The translations under genes were made by a program, and so were the position numbers. Positions 16,444 to 25,800 of a stretch of DNA of 64,000 nt are shown one piece after another. The DNA comes from Hyphomicrobiales bacterium (GTDB lineage: Bacteria > Pseudomonadota > Alphaproteobacteria > Rhizobiales > Beijerinckiaceae). The DNA is taken from contig JADJVD010000009.1 of assembly GCA_016716745.1 (NCBI GenBank), forward strand, positions 1-64,000, read 5' to 3'. The notes under the pieces are model-generated. The model was not told the origin of the DNA, did not search any database, and saw nothing but the letters and a program-made list of their open reading frames with translations. Positions within the stretch are counted from its first letter, which is position 1. Each line of letters begins with the position of its first letter.

Positions 16444-17126
16444 GCCGGGCCTCCTTCGCTGGCGCGCGCGCGCAGGTCGCAATCGAACAGCACGTCGCCG
16501 TCCGGAAACACGGTGACCCGCGCCGCCGGACGCAGCGCGCAGGCGAGCCGCCCCTCGGGACGAAGGTCGAGCCCGCTGCGCCCCGAGCCGATGATCGTCG
16601 GCGCGACAAGCACATGCAAGCGGTCCACCATGCCCTCGTCCATGAAGGCCGAGATGGTGCGCGACCCGCCCTCGATCAGCAATCGCTTCAGGCCGTGCGC
16701 GGCGAGCGCCGCCACGATGGCGCGTGGCGACAGCGCGCCGTCCGCCGTCTCGACCGCGATGCGCCCGACGCCGGCGGGCGTCGGCCGGTCGGCCGGGCCG
16801 ACGATGAAGGTGGGCGCCTCCGGGCAATGGAAGCAGCGCGCGCTCGCCGCCGCGCGGCCGTTCGGGTCGATCACCACCCGCGCCGGACTGCGCCCGGCGA
16901 CCCGCCGAACCGTCAATTGCGGATCGTCGGCGATCACCGTGCCGACGCCGACGACCACCGCGTCGGCCGCCGCGCGCAGCCCGTGCAGATGGTCGAGCGC
17001 GCAGGCGCCGTTGATCCACCGGCTCTCCCCGGAGATCGTGGCGATGCGCCCGTCCAGCGTCTGGCCGAGCTGGGCCAGAACGTAAGGAGCGTCGGACGCC
17101 GGGAAGGGGGCGGGGCGCACATTCAT
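16440..17126 (-). CDS. RibD C-terminal domain (dihydrofolate-reductase-like) reductase
   Basis: A 228-residue stand-alone reductase domain of the RibD/DHFR-like fold, with LAQLGQTLDGRIATISG at the start, VVVGVGTVIADDPQLTVR (NADPH and substrate loop), and LLIEGGSRTISAFMDEGMVDRL. The deaminase half of RibD, with its zinc motif, is missing. In riboflavin synthesis this domain reduces the ribosyl group of the pyrimidine intermediate. Here it lies divergent from GTP cyclohydrolase II, and no FMN riboswitch is visible ahead of it, so a separate pathway using the GCH II product is likely. That is inference. Confidence 0.86.
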   Translation of the reverse strand: MNVRPAPFPASDAPYVLAQLGQTLDGRIATISGESRWINGACALDHLHGLRAAADAVVVGVGTVIADDPQLTVRRVAGRSPARVVIDPNGRAAASARCFHCPEAPTFIVGPADRPTPAGVGRIAVETADGALSPRAIVAALAAHGLKRLLIEGGSRTISAFMDEGMVDRLHVLVAPTIIGSGRSGLDLRPEGRLACALRPAARVTVFPDGDVLFDCDLRARASEGGPA

Positions 17127-17204
17127 AAGCCGTTCATGAAACCCTTTTCAAAGTGAGCCGCAAACCCATATGGGAGGGCCGCGGTCAAGCGTGCGGCGCG
17201 ATGA

Positions 17205-17240
17205 CGCCAAGGTTTCGGCGTCCATGCGCTATAGCATCGC
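17205..17240 (+). promoter_or_regulatory. Candidate promoter for the GTP cyclohydrolase II gene
   Basis: Within the divergent region between the reductase and GCH II genes, CGCTATAGCAT at about 17226-17236 resembles an alphaproteobacterial -10 element, with a weak TTTCGG-type -35 upstream. It lies about 85 bases before the chosen GTG start and overlaps the theoretical longer open frame, which supports the later start. No transcript data are available. Confidence 0.35.
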
Positions 17241-17316
17241 CGCGCTGCGCGGGGGAGGGCGGTCGCCGCCGTTTCCTCCCCGTGATCGACGAAATGGGAC
17301 GGCGGGCGAGGCGTTC

Positions 17317-18432
17317 GTGACCAAGAGTAGTGGCGTCTCAGCCGAGGGGGTTCGGGCGAAAGTCAGCGTCGAGCGCGCGCTGTCGGAGTTCCGCGCCGGC
17401 CGTGGCGTCGTGCTCGCGCACGGCGCCGAACGGGCGATAGTGTTCAGCGCCGAATCCGTCGAGCCCGCTCACGCCGCCGCGATCTCGGAGGCCGCCGCCG
17501 GCCGGGCGCGGCTCGTGCTTCCCGCCGCGCGGCTGCGCCGCCTCGGCATGGATCGCACGCTGGCCGGCGCCGTCGCGCTGCCGGTCGTCGATCCGCAGCG
17601 CATCGCCCAACTCGTGCTTCATCTCGACGCGCGCATCGACGCGCCGGTCGCCCCCCTTGCCGAGATCGACGCCGCCGCCCTCGAACTGTCGGCGCTGGCG
17701 CTGGTGCTGCCGCCGGTCATCATCGCGCCTCTGCAAGGCCCGCCGCCGGACGACATGATGATCGTCGACGTCGCCGACATTCACGATTTCCGCGCCGCCA
17801 ATGTGCGCGATCTGCGCCTCGTGGCGCGCGCGCCCGTGCCGCTCGAAGGCGCGGGGGAGACTGAGTTCGTCGTCTTCCGCGGCGGCGAGGGCATGCGCGA
17901 TCAGGTGGCCATCGTCGTCGGCAAGCCTGATATGGGCGAGCCCGTCTCGGTGCGCCTGCATTCGGCCTGCCTGACCGGCGATCTGTTCGGCAGCCTGAAA
18001 TGCGATTGCGGCGACCAGCTGCGCGGCACCGTGCGCTGGATGGCCGAGAATGGCGGCGGCGTGCTGCTCTATCTCGATCAGGAAGGGCGCGGCAACGGCA
18101 TCGCCAACAAGATGCGCGCCTATCGCTTGCAGGCGCAGGGCTTCGACACCTACGACGCCGACGAGATGCTTGGTTTCGAGCACGATCAGCGCCATTTCGA
18201 TTTCGCCGCCGAGATGCTGAAGCAGCTCGGGATCGGGCGCGTGCGCATGATGACCAACAACCCGATCAAGATCGCCGCGATGACGCAGGCCGGTCTCGAA
18301 GTGGTGGACGAGCAGCGTGTGCTCGGCCGTCCGACGACGCACAATGTCAGCTATCTCGCCTCCAAGCGCGATCGGGCCGGCCATTACATCGATGTCGAAG
18401 CCCTCGCCGCCCAGGCGCCCATCGACGGCTGA
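17317..18432 (+). CDS. ribA: GTP cyclohydrolase II with degenerate DHBP-synthase-like N-terminus
   Basis: Opens GTP to 2,5-diamino-6-ribosylamino-4(3H)-pyrimidinone 5'-phosphate, the first step of riboflavin synthesis. The C-terminal half has the zinc motif HSACLTGDLFGSLKCDCGDQ, then DQEGRGNGIANKMRAYRLQ and the catalytic D-x-R in EHDQRHF. The N-terminal roughly 170 residues resemble a RibB domain but lack its acidic active-site loop, as in other alphaproteobacterial RibA proteins. GTG 17317 is chosen because a -10-like element lies upstream; starts at 17170 or 17224 remain possible. Whether this is the housekeeping RibA or serves the adjacent cluster is open. Confidence 0.88.
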   Translation: MTKSSGVSAEGVRAKVSVERALSEFRAGRGVVLAHGAERAIVFSAESVEPAHAAAISEAAAGRARLVLPAARLRRLGMDRTLAGAVALPVVDPQRIAQLVLHLDARIDAPVAPLAEIDAAALELSALALVLPPVIIAPLQGPPPDDMMIVDVADIHDFRAANVRDLRLVARAPVPLEGAGETEFVVFRGGEGMRDQVAIVVGKPDMGEPVSVRLHSACLTGDLFGSLKCDCGDQLRGTVRWMAENGGGVLLYLDQEGRGNGIANKMRAYRLQAQGFDTYDADEMLGFEHDQRHFDFAAEMLKQLGIGRVRMMTNNPIKIAAMTQAGLEVVDEQRVLGRPTTHNVSYLASKRDRAGHYIDVEALAAQAPIDG

Positions 18433-20722
18433 CGACGAGATCGCCCGCCGCCCCTTCGCGCTCGACCTGACGCTCGGCGTCTTTCTCGCCGCGCTCGCGG
18501 CGCTCGCCTCGCCATGGCTGTTCGGCTGGGTGACGATCCCGTGGGACGCCAAGGCGCATTTCTATCCTCAGCTCGTCTTCCTGGCGAAATCGCTGCACGC
18601 CGGCGACAGCCCGTTCTGGAACCCGCACGTCTTCGCCGGATCGCCGCAAATCGCCGATCCGCAATCGCTGATCTTCTCGCCCTTCCTGCTGCTGGCGCTG
18701 GCGACGCCGAACCCGTCCTTCGCGGCGTTCGATGCGGTCGTCTTCGCCATGCTGGGCCTCGGCGGCGTCGGCGTGGTCCTGTGGTTCCGCGACCGCGGCT
18801 GGGGCGAGGCCGGCGCCGTGGTCGCCGCGCTCGCCTTCGCCTTCGGCGGCTCGGCCGCCTGGCGCGTGCAGCATGTCGGGCAGGTGATGTCGCTCGCCTG
18901 GCTGCCGCTGGCGCTGTGGGCGCTGGAGCGCGCGCTCGCGCGCCGCTCCTTCGGCTGGGGCGCGCTCGCCGGCGCCTTCGCCGCGATGATGGCGCTCGGG
19001 CGCGATCAGGTGGCGCTGCTCGGCCTGTGGACTCTGGCGGGCTATGTCCTCTGGCGCGTCCTGTCGGCCGAGGGGCGCGTTGCGGCCTTGCGCGAAGCCT
19101 TGCGTCCGCTCGCCGGAGGCGCGCTCGCCGGTCTCCTCGTCGCCGGTCTGCCCGTGGCCCTGACGGTCGCGACGGCGATGCATTCCAATCGCGTCGCGAT
19201 CGACTTCGAGGGCGCGGGCCGCGGCTCGCTGCATCCGGCCTCGCTGCTCACGGCCGTCGCCGCCAACCTGTTCGGGACGGACGGTCCGCTGAAGGATTTC
19301 TGGGGCCCGCCGAGCCCGGCCTGGGGGCCGGTCGATCTCTATCTGGCGCGCAACATGAGCGACCTCTACATGGGCGCGCTGCCGGCGCTCGCGCTCTTGC
19401 TGCTGCTCGCGCGCGGGCAGTGGCGCGCGCGAGAAATCCGCTTCTTCCTCGTCGGCCTCGCCGTCGCGCTCGTCTATGCGCTGGGGCGCTACACGCCGGC
19501 CTATTGGGCGATCTTCCACATCCCCGGCGCGGACCTTTTCCGCCGCCCGGCGGACGCGACCTTTCTCGTCGGCTTCTTCGCCAGCGTCGCCGCCGGCTAC
19601 GGCGCCCATCGCCTCGTCGACGATGCGGAGCGGCCGGGATGGATCGCCCCGCTCGCCGCGCTCGGCGCCATTCTCGGCGCCTTCGCGCTCGGCGGCTGGC
19701 TGGCGCTCGACAAGGGGATGTGGCGCGTCGCCGCGCCCGCGCTGTCGACCGCTTCGGTCTGCTTCGTCGTCGCGGCCGCCGCCCTGTGGCTCGCGCGCCG
19801 CGTCGCGCCGGGCGGCGGCGCCTTGCCGATGATCCTGCTCGCCGCCGTTCTGGCGAGCGATCTGACGATCAACAACGGGCCGAACGAATCCACCGCGCTG
19901 CCGCCGTCCGTCTACGACGCGCTGCGGCCGGACAGCGCCGACGAGACGGTCGCGCTTCTGAAGCAGAAACTCGCCGACCAGCCGCCGGACCGGCGCGACC
20001 GCGTCGAGCTCGCCGCCATCGATTTTCATTGGCCGAACGCCGGTCTCGCGCATGGCTTCGACAATGTGCTCGGCTACAATCCGCTGCGCTCCGCGCTGTT
20101 CACGCGCGCGACCAACGCCGGCGATCACGTCGCGCTGCCCGACCAGCGGCAATGGTCGCCGTTGTTCCCGTCCTACGTCTCGCCGATGGCCGAACTGCTC
20201 GGCCTGCGCTGGATCGCGACGGGCGTTCCCGTCGTGAAGATCGACAAGCTTCTTCCGCCCGGCGCCTTGACGCAGATCGCCCGCACCGATCGCGCCTTCG
20301 TCTACGAGAACGTCCGCGCGCTGCCGCGCGTCGCGCTCGCGACGAAAGCGGTCGCCGTCGATTTCGACGAGATGATCCGCACCGGCGTGTGGCCGATGGT
20401 CGATTTCCGCGACACGCTCCTGCTGGCGCGCGCCGACGCGCTGGCGCAGCCGCCGGACTCGGCCGGCGCCGGCGCGGCCCGCCTCGTCTCCTATCGCAAC
20501 ACGGAGATCCTCGCCGAGGCGACCGCGCCGAAAGGCGGCGGATGGCTCGTGCTGCGCGACGTCGATCATCCCTGGTGGTTCGCCGAGGTCGACGGCGCGC
20601 CCGCGCCGATCCTGCGCGCCGACGTGATGTTCCGCGCCGTGCGCGTGCCCGAAGGCAGTCACGAGGTGCGTTTCGTCTTCCGTCCGCTGGCGGGGCTGTG
20701 GCGCGAACTCATGGGCCGCTGA
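18392..20722 (+). CDS. Large YfhO-like membrane protein
   Basis: A 776-residue protein with about twelve hydrophobic segments in residues 25-530 and a C-terminal soluble domain. Early acidic-aromatic sites (IPWDAKAHFYPQ, FWNPHVFAGSPQIADPQ) and later DLFRRPADATFL resemble YfhO-type GT-C membrane proteins that help glycosylate envelope polymers with lipid-linked sugars. The C-terminal region (HPWWFAEVDGAPAPILRAD, VRFVFRP) is the beta-domain typical of YfhO. The start overlaps ribA by 41 bases; no closer start is present. Donor and acceptor are unknown. Confidence 0.78.
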   Translation: MSKPSPPRRPSTADDEIARRPFALDLTLGVFLAALAALASPWLFGWVTIPWDAKAHFYPQLVFLAKSLHAGDSPFWNPHVFAGSPQIADPQSLIFSPFLLLALATPNPSFAAFDAVVFAMLGLGGVGVVLWFRDRGWGEAGAVVAALAFAFGGSAAWRVQHVGQVMSLAWLPLALWALERALARRSFGWGALAGAFAAMMALGRDQVALLGLWTLAGYVLWRVLSAEGRVAALREALRPLAGGALAGLLVAGLPVALTVATAMHSNRVAIDFEGAGRGSLHPASLLTAVAANLFGTDGPLKDFWGPPSPAWGPVDLYLARNMSDLYMGALPALALLLLLARGQWRAREIRFFLVGLAVALVYALGRYTPAYWAIFHIPGADLFRRPADATFLVGFFASVAAGYGAHRLVDDAERPGWIAPLAALGAILGAFALGGWLALDKGMWRVAAPALSTASVCFVVAAAALWLARRVAPGGGALPMILLAAVLASDLTINNGPNESTALPPSVYDALRPDSADETVALLKQKLADQPPDRRDRVELAAIDFHWPNAGLAHGFDNVLGYNPLRSALFTRATNAGDHVALPDQRQWSPLFPSYVSPMAELLGLRWIATGVPVVKIDKLLPPGALTQIARTDRAFVYENVRALPRVALATKAVAVDFDEMIRTGVWPMVDFRDTLLLARADALAQPPDSAGAGAARLVSYRNTEILAEATAPKGGGWLVLRDVDHPWWFAEVDGAPAPILRADVMFRAVRVPEGSHEVRFVFRPLAGLWRELMGR

Positions 20723-22838
20723 TCATTCCAGCCGCACGGTGACGCTGTCGCTCGCCCCGCTCGCATCCATCACCGAGATGCGCGCGAAGCCCGCGCCGTC
20801 GGCTTTCCAGTTCGCCGTGCGCCGCGCCAGCGGCGCGCCGAGCGGGGCGCCGTTGACGAGCCATGTCAGCGGCGGCGCGCCGCCCTGCGCCTTCAGCGCC
20901 AGCGTCGCCTCGATGTCCGCGCCGCGGCCGGCGAGGCCGAGATCGACGCGCGCGCCGTCCGGCGGGAAGGCGATCTTCAGCGGCGCGATCGCGGTCGCCG
21001 CCACAGTTTTCGGCGCGTCCCGCCGCACATGCCGCAGCGGCGGCGGCAAAGCGGCCGCGTTCGCCGCGTCGAGCGCCCCCATCGGGCGCGCCGTCGCCTC
21101 CAGCGCCCCGCCCAGCAGCGCAATCGTGCGCGCGAAGGCGTCGAACAGCACGGGCGCCGCCACCTGCCGCGCGACGAGGCCCGGCACGGCGCCGTTGTCG
21201 GCGCGGCCGAACCAGACTGCGATGGTGAAGCGCCGGTCGAAGCCGATGGCGAAGGCGTCGCGATAGCCGTAGCTCGTGCCGGTCTTGAAGGCGATGCGCC
21301 CGCCGACCGCGTTGGCCGGCGGCGGCGCGCCGCGCAGACTGTCGGCGACGTACCAGGCCGCCACCGCGTCCGCGACCGGGCGCGACAGCGGCCCCTCCGG
21401 CTCGTCGGCGAGTTCGCGCAGCGTCGGCGCCTGCCCGCCGCGCGCCAGACCGACATAGAGCCGCGTCAGATCGCGCAAGCTGATCCCGACGCCGCCGAGC
21501 GCGACGGCGAGTCCGGGCGCGGCGTCCTTGCCGAGCGAGACGTCCGCGCCCGCATTGCGCAGCCGCGACAGGAATTGCGCCGGCCCGACCAGCGCCAGCA
21601 GCTCGACGGCGGGCACGTTGAGCGACAGTTGCAGCGCGCGCCGCGCCGTCACCTGCCCCTGAAACGTCATGTCGAAATTTTCCGGCGCCCACGCGCCGTA
21701 GCGCGCGGGCCGGTCGTCCAGCGTCGTCTCGGGATGGGCGACGCCGTTCTCGAAGGCGAGCGCGTAGATGAACGGCTTCAGCGCCGACCCCGGCGAGCGC
21801 GTCGCGCCCGTCATGTCGATCGCGCCGGCGCGCTCCTCCGACAAATAGTCGGCCGCACCGACATGCGCGCGCACCTCGCCCGTCGCATTGTCGACGACGA
21901 GCAGCGCCGCCGAGATGCGTGGCCCGATCCTCGTCGCGTTCTCGCGCGCGAGTTGTTCGAGGCTCGTCTGCAAGCGCGCGTCGAGCGTGGTGACGACGCG
22001 CGTTTGCCCCGGTCGCGCGCGCATGGCGGCCTCGGCGGCGTGGGCGGCGAGCATCGGCCCTGGCCGGCGCGCGGTCGGCACGGGTTCGGCCTTGGCGGCT
22101 TCGGCCTCGGCGCGGGTGATCGCGCCGCGCGCGGAGACGAGATCGAGCACGCGGTCGCGCGCGCGCCGCGCCGTGTCGGGAAAGCGATCCGGCCGCCGCG
22201 CCTCGGGCGATTGCGGCAGCGCGACGAGCAGCGCCGCCTCCGCCAGCCCCAGCCGGCGCGGCTCCTTGCCGAAATAGGCGAAGCTCGCCGCGCGCAGGCC
22301 TTCGAGATTGCCGCCATAGGGCGCAAGCGCCAGATAGGCGTCGAGGATCGCGCGCTTGTCAGCGCCTTTCCTCGAGCTGATGCGCCCGCGCGACTTGCCG
22401 CGCCTTGGCGAGGAGGCTGCGCTCCTCGCGCGGCTCGATCAGGCGCGCGGCCTGCATCGTCAGAGTCGAGCCGCCGGAGACGACGCGGCCGGCCCGCGCC
22501 ATCTGCCAGAGCGCGCGCGCCATCGCCCGCCAGTCGACGCCGTGGTGCTCGGCGAAGCGTCGATCCTCATACGCCGTCAGCAGCGCGACGAAGCGCGGAT
22601 CGACGTCGCGTTGCGTGACGGGCAGGCGCCAGCGCCCGTCCGCCGTCGTGAAGGCGCGCAGCAGGCGTCCCTCGCGGTCGACGACCGTGGTCGAAGCCTG
22701 CGGCAGGCCGCCGAGATCGAGCGGCCCGAGCGAGGCGACGAATGCCTCCCATCCCATCGCTGCGCCGACGACGAGCGCATAGGCCGCCGTCGCGCCCGCG
22801 AGCCAGCGTCGCTTCCGCGATGACGCGGCCGCGCTCAT
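20723..22838 (-). pseudogene. pbpC: Penicillin-binding protein 1C with a single frameshift
   Basis: Peptidoglycan glycosyltransferase/transpeptidase of the PbpC class. From the ATG at 22838, one frame encodes a signal anchor and the GT51 domain (AYEDRRFAEHHGVDW, GGSTLTMQAARL) but ends at TGA 22359-22361 just after HQLEERR. The adjoining frame carries straight on with ADKRAILDAYLALAPYGGNLEG and the transpeptidase domain (SALK box, SLN, KTGTSYGYRDA), then the C-terminal PBP_C domain. One extra base near 22362-22369 accounts for this; removing it gives about 704 residues. The start overlaps the alpha-2-macroglobulin stop, as in many genomes with this gene pair. Confidence 0.88.
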
Positions 22839-25800
22839 TGCGCCGCCGTCACCTCGAGCGAACCGAACGCCGTGCGGCCGAACCGCTCGGGCCGATACAT
22901 GTCCTCCACCGTCGCCGGCGGCAGCACGTACCGGCCCGGCGCCACCGCGCGCACGATGTAGGCGACCGAGAAGAACGCCGATTGTTTGCCCTCGCGGTCG
23001 AAGGCGGCGACGAAACGGTCGTCGCGATACTCGGTGTGGGCGGGCTCGACATCCTGCTTCAGCCAGTCGAGCCCCTCGATCGACCCGCCCTCGACGAGCT
23101 TGGGGTTGTCGATCTCGAGGCCCGCCGGCAGCTTGTCGACGAGCAGCAGGCGCGCGTATTTCGCCTCCATCTCGGTGACCTTCAGCACGACGACGAGGCG
23201 CTCGTTCTGCTTGACGACGGCGCCGTCGAGCTTCTTGCCGCCGAAGCGGTAGAAGCTGCGCTCGACCTGATAGCCCTGCGAGGCCTCGGGCTCGGGAATG
23301 ATCGGATTGCCCGACGTCGTCAGCACCATATGCGCCGGCGTCGCGCTCTGGTTGATCAGCGTGACGGCGCGCCCTTCGAGCGCCGTGTCCTTCCACGTGC
23401 GCAGGAACGGCCCCTGATGGGCCTGCCCGTCGACGCTGAGCTGCAACGCGCCGGAGGCCTTCGCCAGCGCCTGCGCGGCGAGGATCATCCACGCCTTCTC
23501 CTGCGTGCTCGTATAGCTCTGCGCGCCCGCCGCCTGTTCGACCACGAGGTTGGCGCGCATCAGCGGCGAGGCGTCCTGCGTCTCGGTGAGGCCGGCCTCG
23601 GCGATCAGCGCCAGCGCGCCGGCGCCGTCGCGCAGCTTCGAGCCGTAGTCCGAGCGCGAATACCGCGCGTCCTGCGCCTGAGCCAGCACGTTCACCGATT
23701 GCTGGAACAGGTTCGTCGCGCGCGTGCGGTCGCCGAGCATGGCGAGCGCGGCGGCGATCTGCGCGCGCGAGAGCGCATTGTCGAAGCTCGCGACGCGTCG
23801 GTCGGCGAGATAACGCAGATCGCCCATCACCGGCCGGCCGTTGCGGGCGAGCACGTAGATCGCATAGGCGAGCGGCGAACCCGCCGTGTCGTCATTGGCG
23901 TTGGCGACGAAGTTGCGCAGCCGGTCGAGCGCCGAATCGAAGCTCTTCTGCGGCACCGGATAGCCTTGCTCGCGCGCCCGCGTCAGGAAATCGGTGACGT
24001 AAGCGTTGAGCCACATGTCCTCCGATCCGCCAGCGGACCACAGGCCGAAATCGCCGTTCGAGTCCTGCCGCGTCAGCACGCGCTCGATCGCCGCCTTGAC
24101 GCGATCCTCGAGCGCGCCGTCGAGCGCGAGCTGCTCCATGCTGGCGAGCTTGTTGACGTAGAGCAGGGGCATCGCGCGGCTGACGATCTGCTCGGAACAC
24201 CCGTAAGGATAGCGGTCGAGCGCCTGCAACAGGCCCGGCACGTCGAGCGCGCCGAACGGCGACATCGACAGCGACACCGCGCCCGTGCGGGGCAGGAAGT
24301 CGGCCAGAATGTCGCCGGAGACGGACACTGTTTCGCCGGGCGCCACCGTCCGCACCGTGCGACGATAGAGCTCCGAGGTTCCCGGCTGCACCTTCAGCGC
24401 GAAGCTGTGCGTCACGTCGAGGTTGGGTCCGGTCAATCTGAGATCGATGGTCGCCGTGCCGACGCCGGCCGCGATCACCGGCACGGTGACGGCGGTGCGC
24501 TGGCCCTGCGTCAGCTTCACGCTCTTGCGCAGCGCGTCGGCGGCGACGGTGATCGGCCCGCGCACGTCGAGGTCGATTGCGTAATCGCCGGCCTGTCCCT
24601 CCACATTGTCGATCTGCATGTGGAAGCGCGAGCGGTCGCCGAGCGAGAGGAAGCGCGGCAGCGTGCCGGCGACGACGACAGGATCGCGCACGATCACGTC
24701 GGCCTGCGCCGAGCCGACCTTGCCCTTCGACCATGCCACCGCCATCACGCGCACCGTGCCGTTGAAGGCGGGCATGTCGAAGGCGACTTCGGCCGTGCCG
24801 TCCGGCTTCACCATCGCCACGCCCGAGTAGCGCGCCAGCGGCTCCTGCGTCGGCCGGTCGCCTTCGAGGCCCTTGCCGCCCGCGTCGCCGCCGGAGCGAA
24901 TCTGTCCGCGCGCGCCCTGCATGCCGTCGATCAGATAGCCGTAGAGATCGCGCACCTCCGCGCCGAGCTGGCGTTGGCCGAAGAAGAACTTCGACGGGTT
25001 GGGCGTCTCGAACCGCGTCAGGTTGAGGATGCCGAGATCGACGGCGGCGATGGTGACGCGCGCCTCCTCGCCGGGCTCCAGCCCTTCGAGCTTCACCGGC
25101 ACGACGAGCGAGCCGCGCGGGCGAATGCGCGCCTCGGTCCCGATCTTCACCTCCAGCTTGCGCGTCTCCGGCGCGATCGAGAACCAGGCGAGGCCGAGTG
25201 CGCGGCCCGGCATGCGGTTGGCCGCCTTGTCGAGCGGGCGATGGGCGGTGACGAGCGCATAGGCGCCCGCGCCCCATTCCGTCTTCACCGGAATGTCGAG
25301 CTGCGTCTGTCCCTGCTTCACAGCGACGGGGATCAGCGCCTGCACGCCGTCGGAGACGATCGCCACGGTGGCGAGGCCGGCGGCGCGCGCGTTGATCGTC
25401 AGCTTCGCCGTGTCGCCGGCCGCATAGTCTTTCTTGTCGAGCGTGACCTCGAGAAGATCCGGCGTCTCGGCCGTGGCGTCGCCCGACCAGCCGACCTCGA
25501 AGGTGACGCTCGTCTGCGTCTGCCCGTCGGCCGACTTCACGTCGAGGCGATGCTCGCCCCAGCCGACGGCCGAGGCGATTTTCGCGGGCTGGTCGGCGCC
25601 GACATTGATCGACCCGTCCGCCACGCGGCGCGTCGACTTCACCGGCTCGAATCCCCAGCGCCCGTCGCTGTTGAACCATTGGTAACGCCGCTCGACGCGA
25701 TAGAGCGACCACGTCACGCCGCTGCGCGCCACGCGCTCGCCCGCGCCGCCGACCGCGATCACCTCGAAATTCGCCGTCGAACCCTCGGCGAGATTGTCGC

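Noticed and set aside
15868..17126. A single 384-codon fusion of RibD-type reductase and cytochrome b561
   Set aside because: The long frame runs upstream of the cytochrome in a different frame from the reductase. The two genes are separate and overlap by only four bases.
18347..20662. A 771-codon minus-strand frame opposite the YfhO-like gene
   Set aside because: Same GC-driven shadow; the composition is unlike any protein family and the plus frame has membrane segments and motifs.
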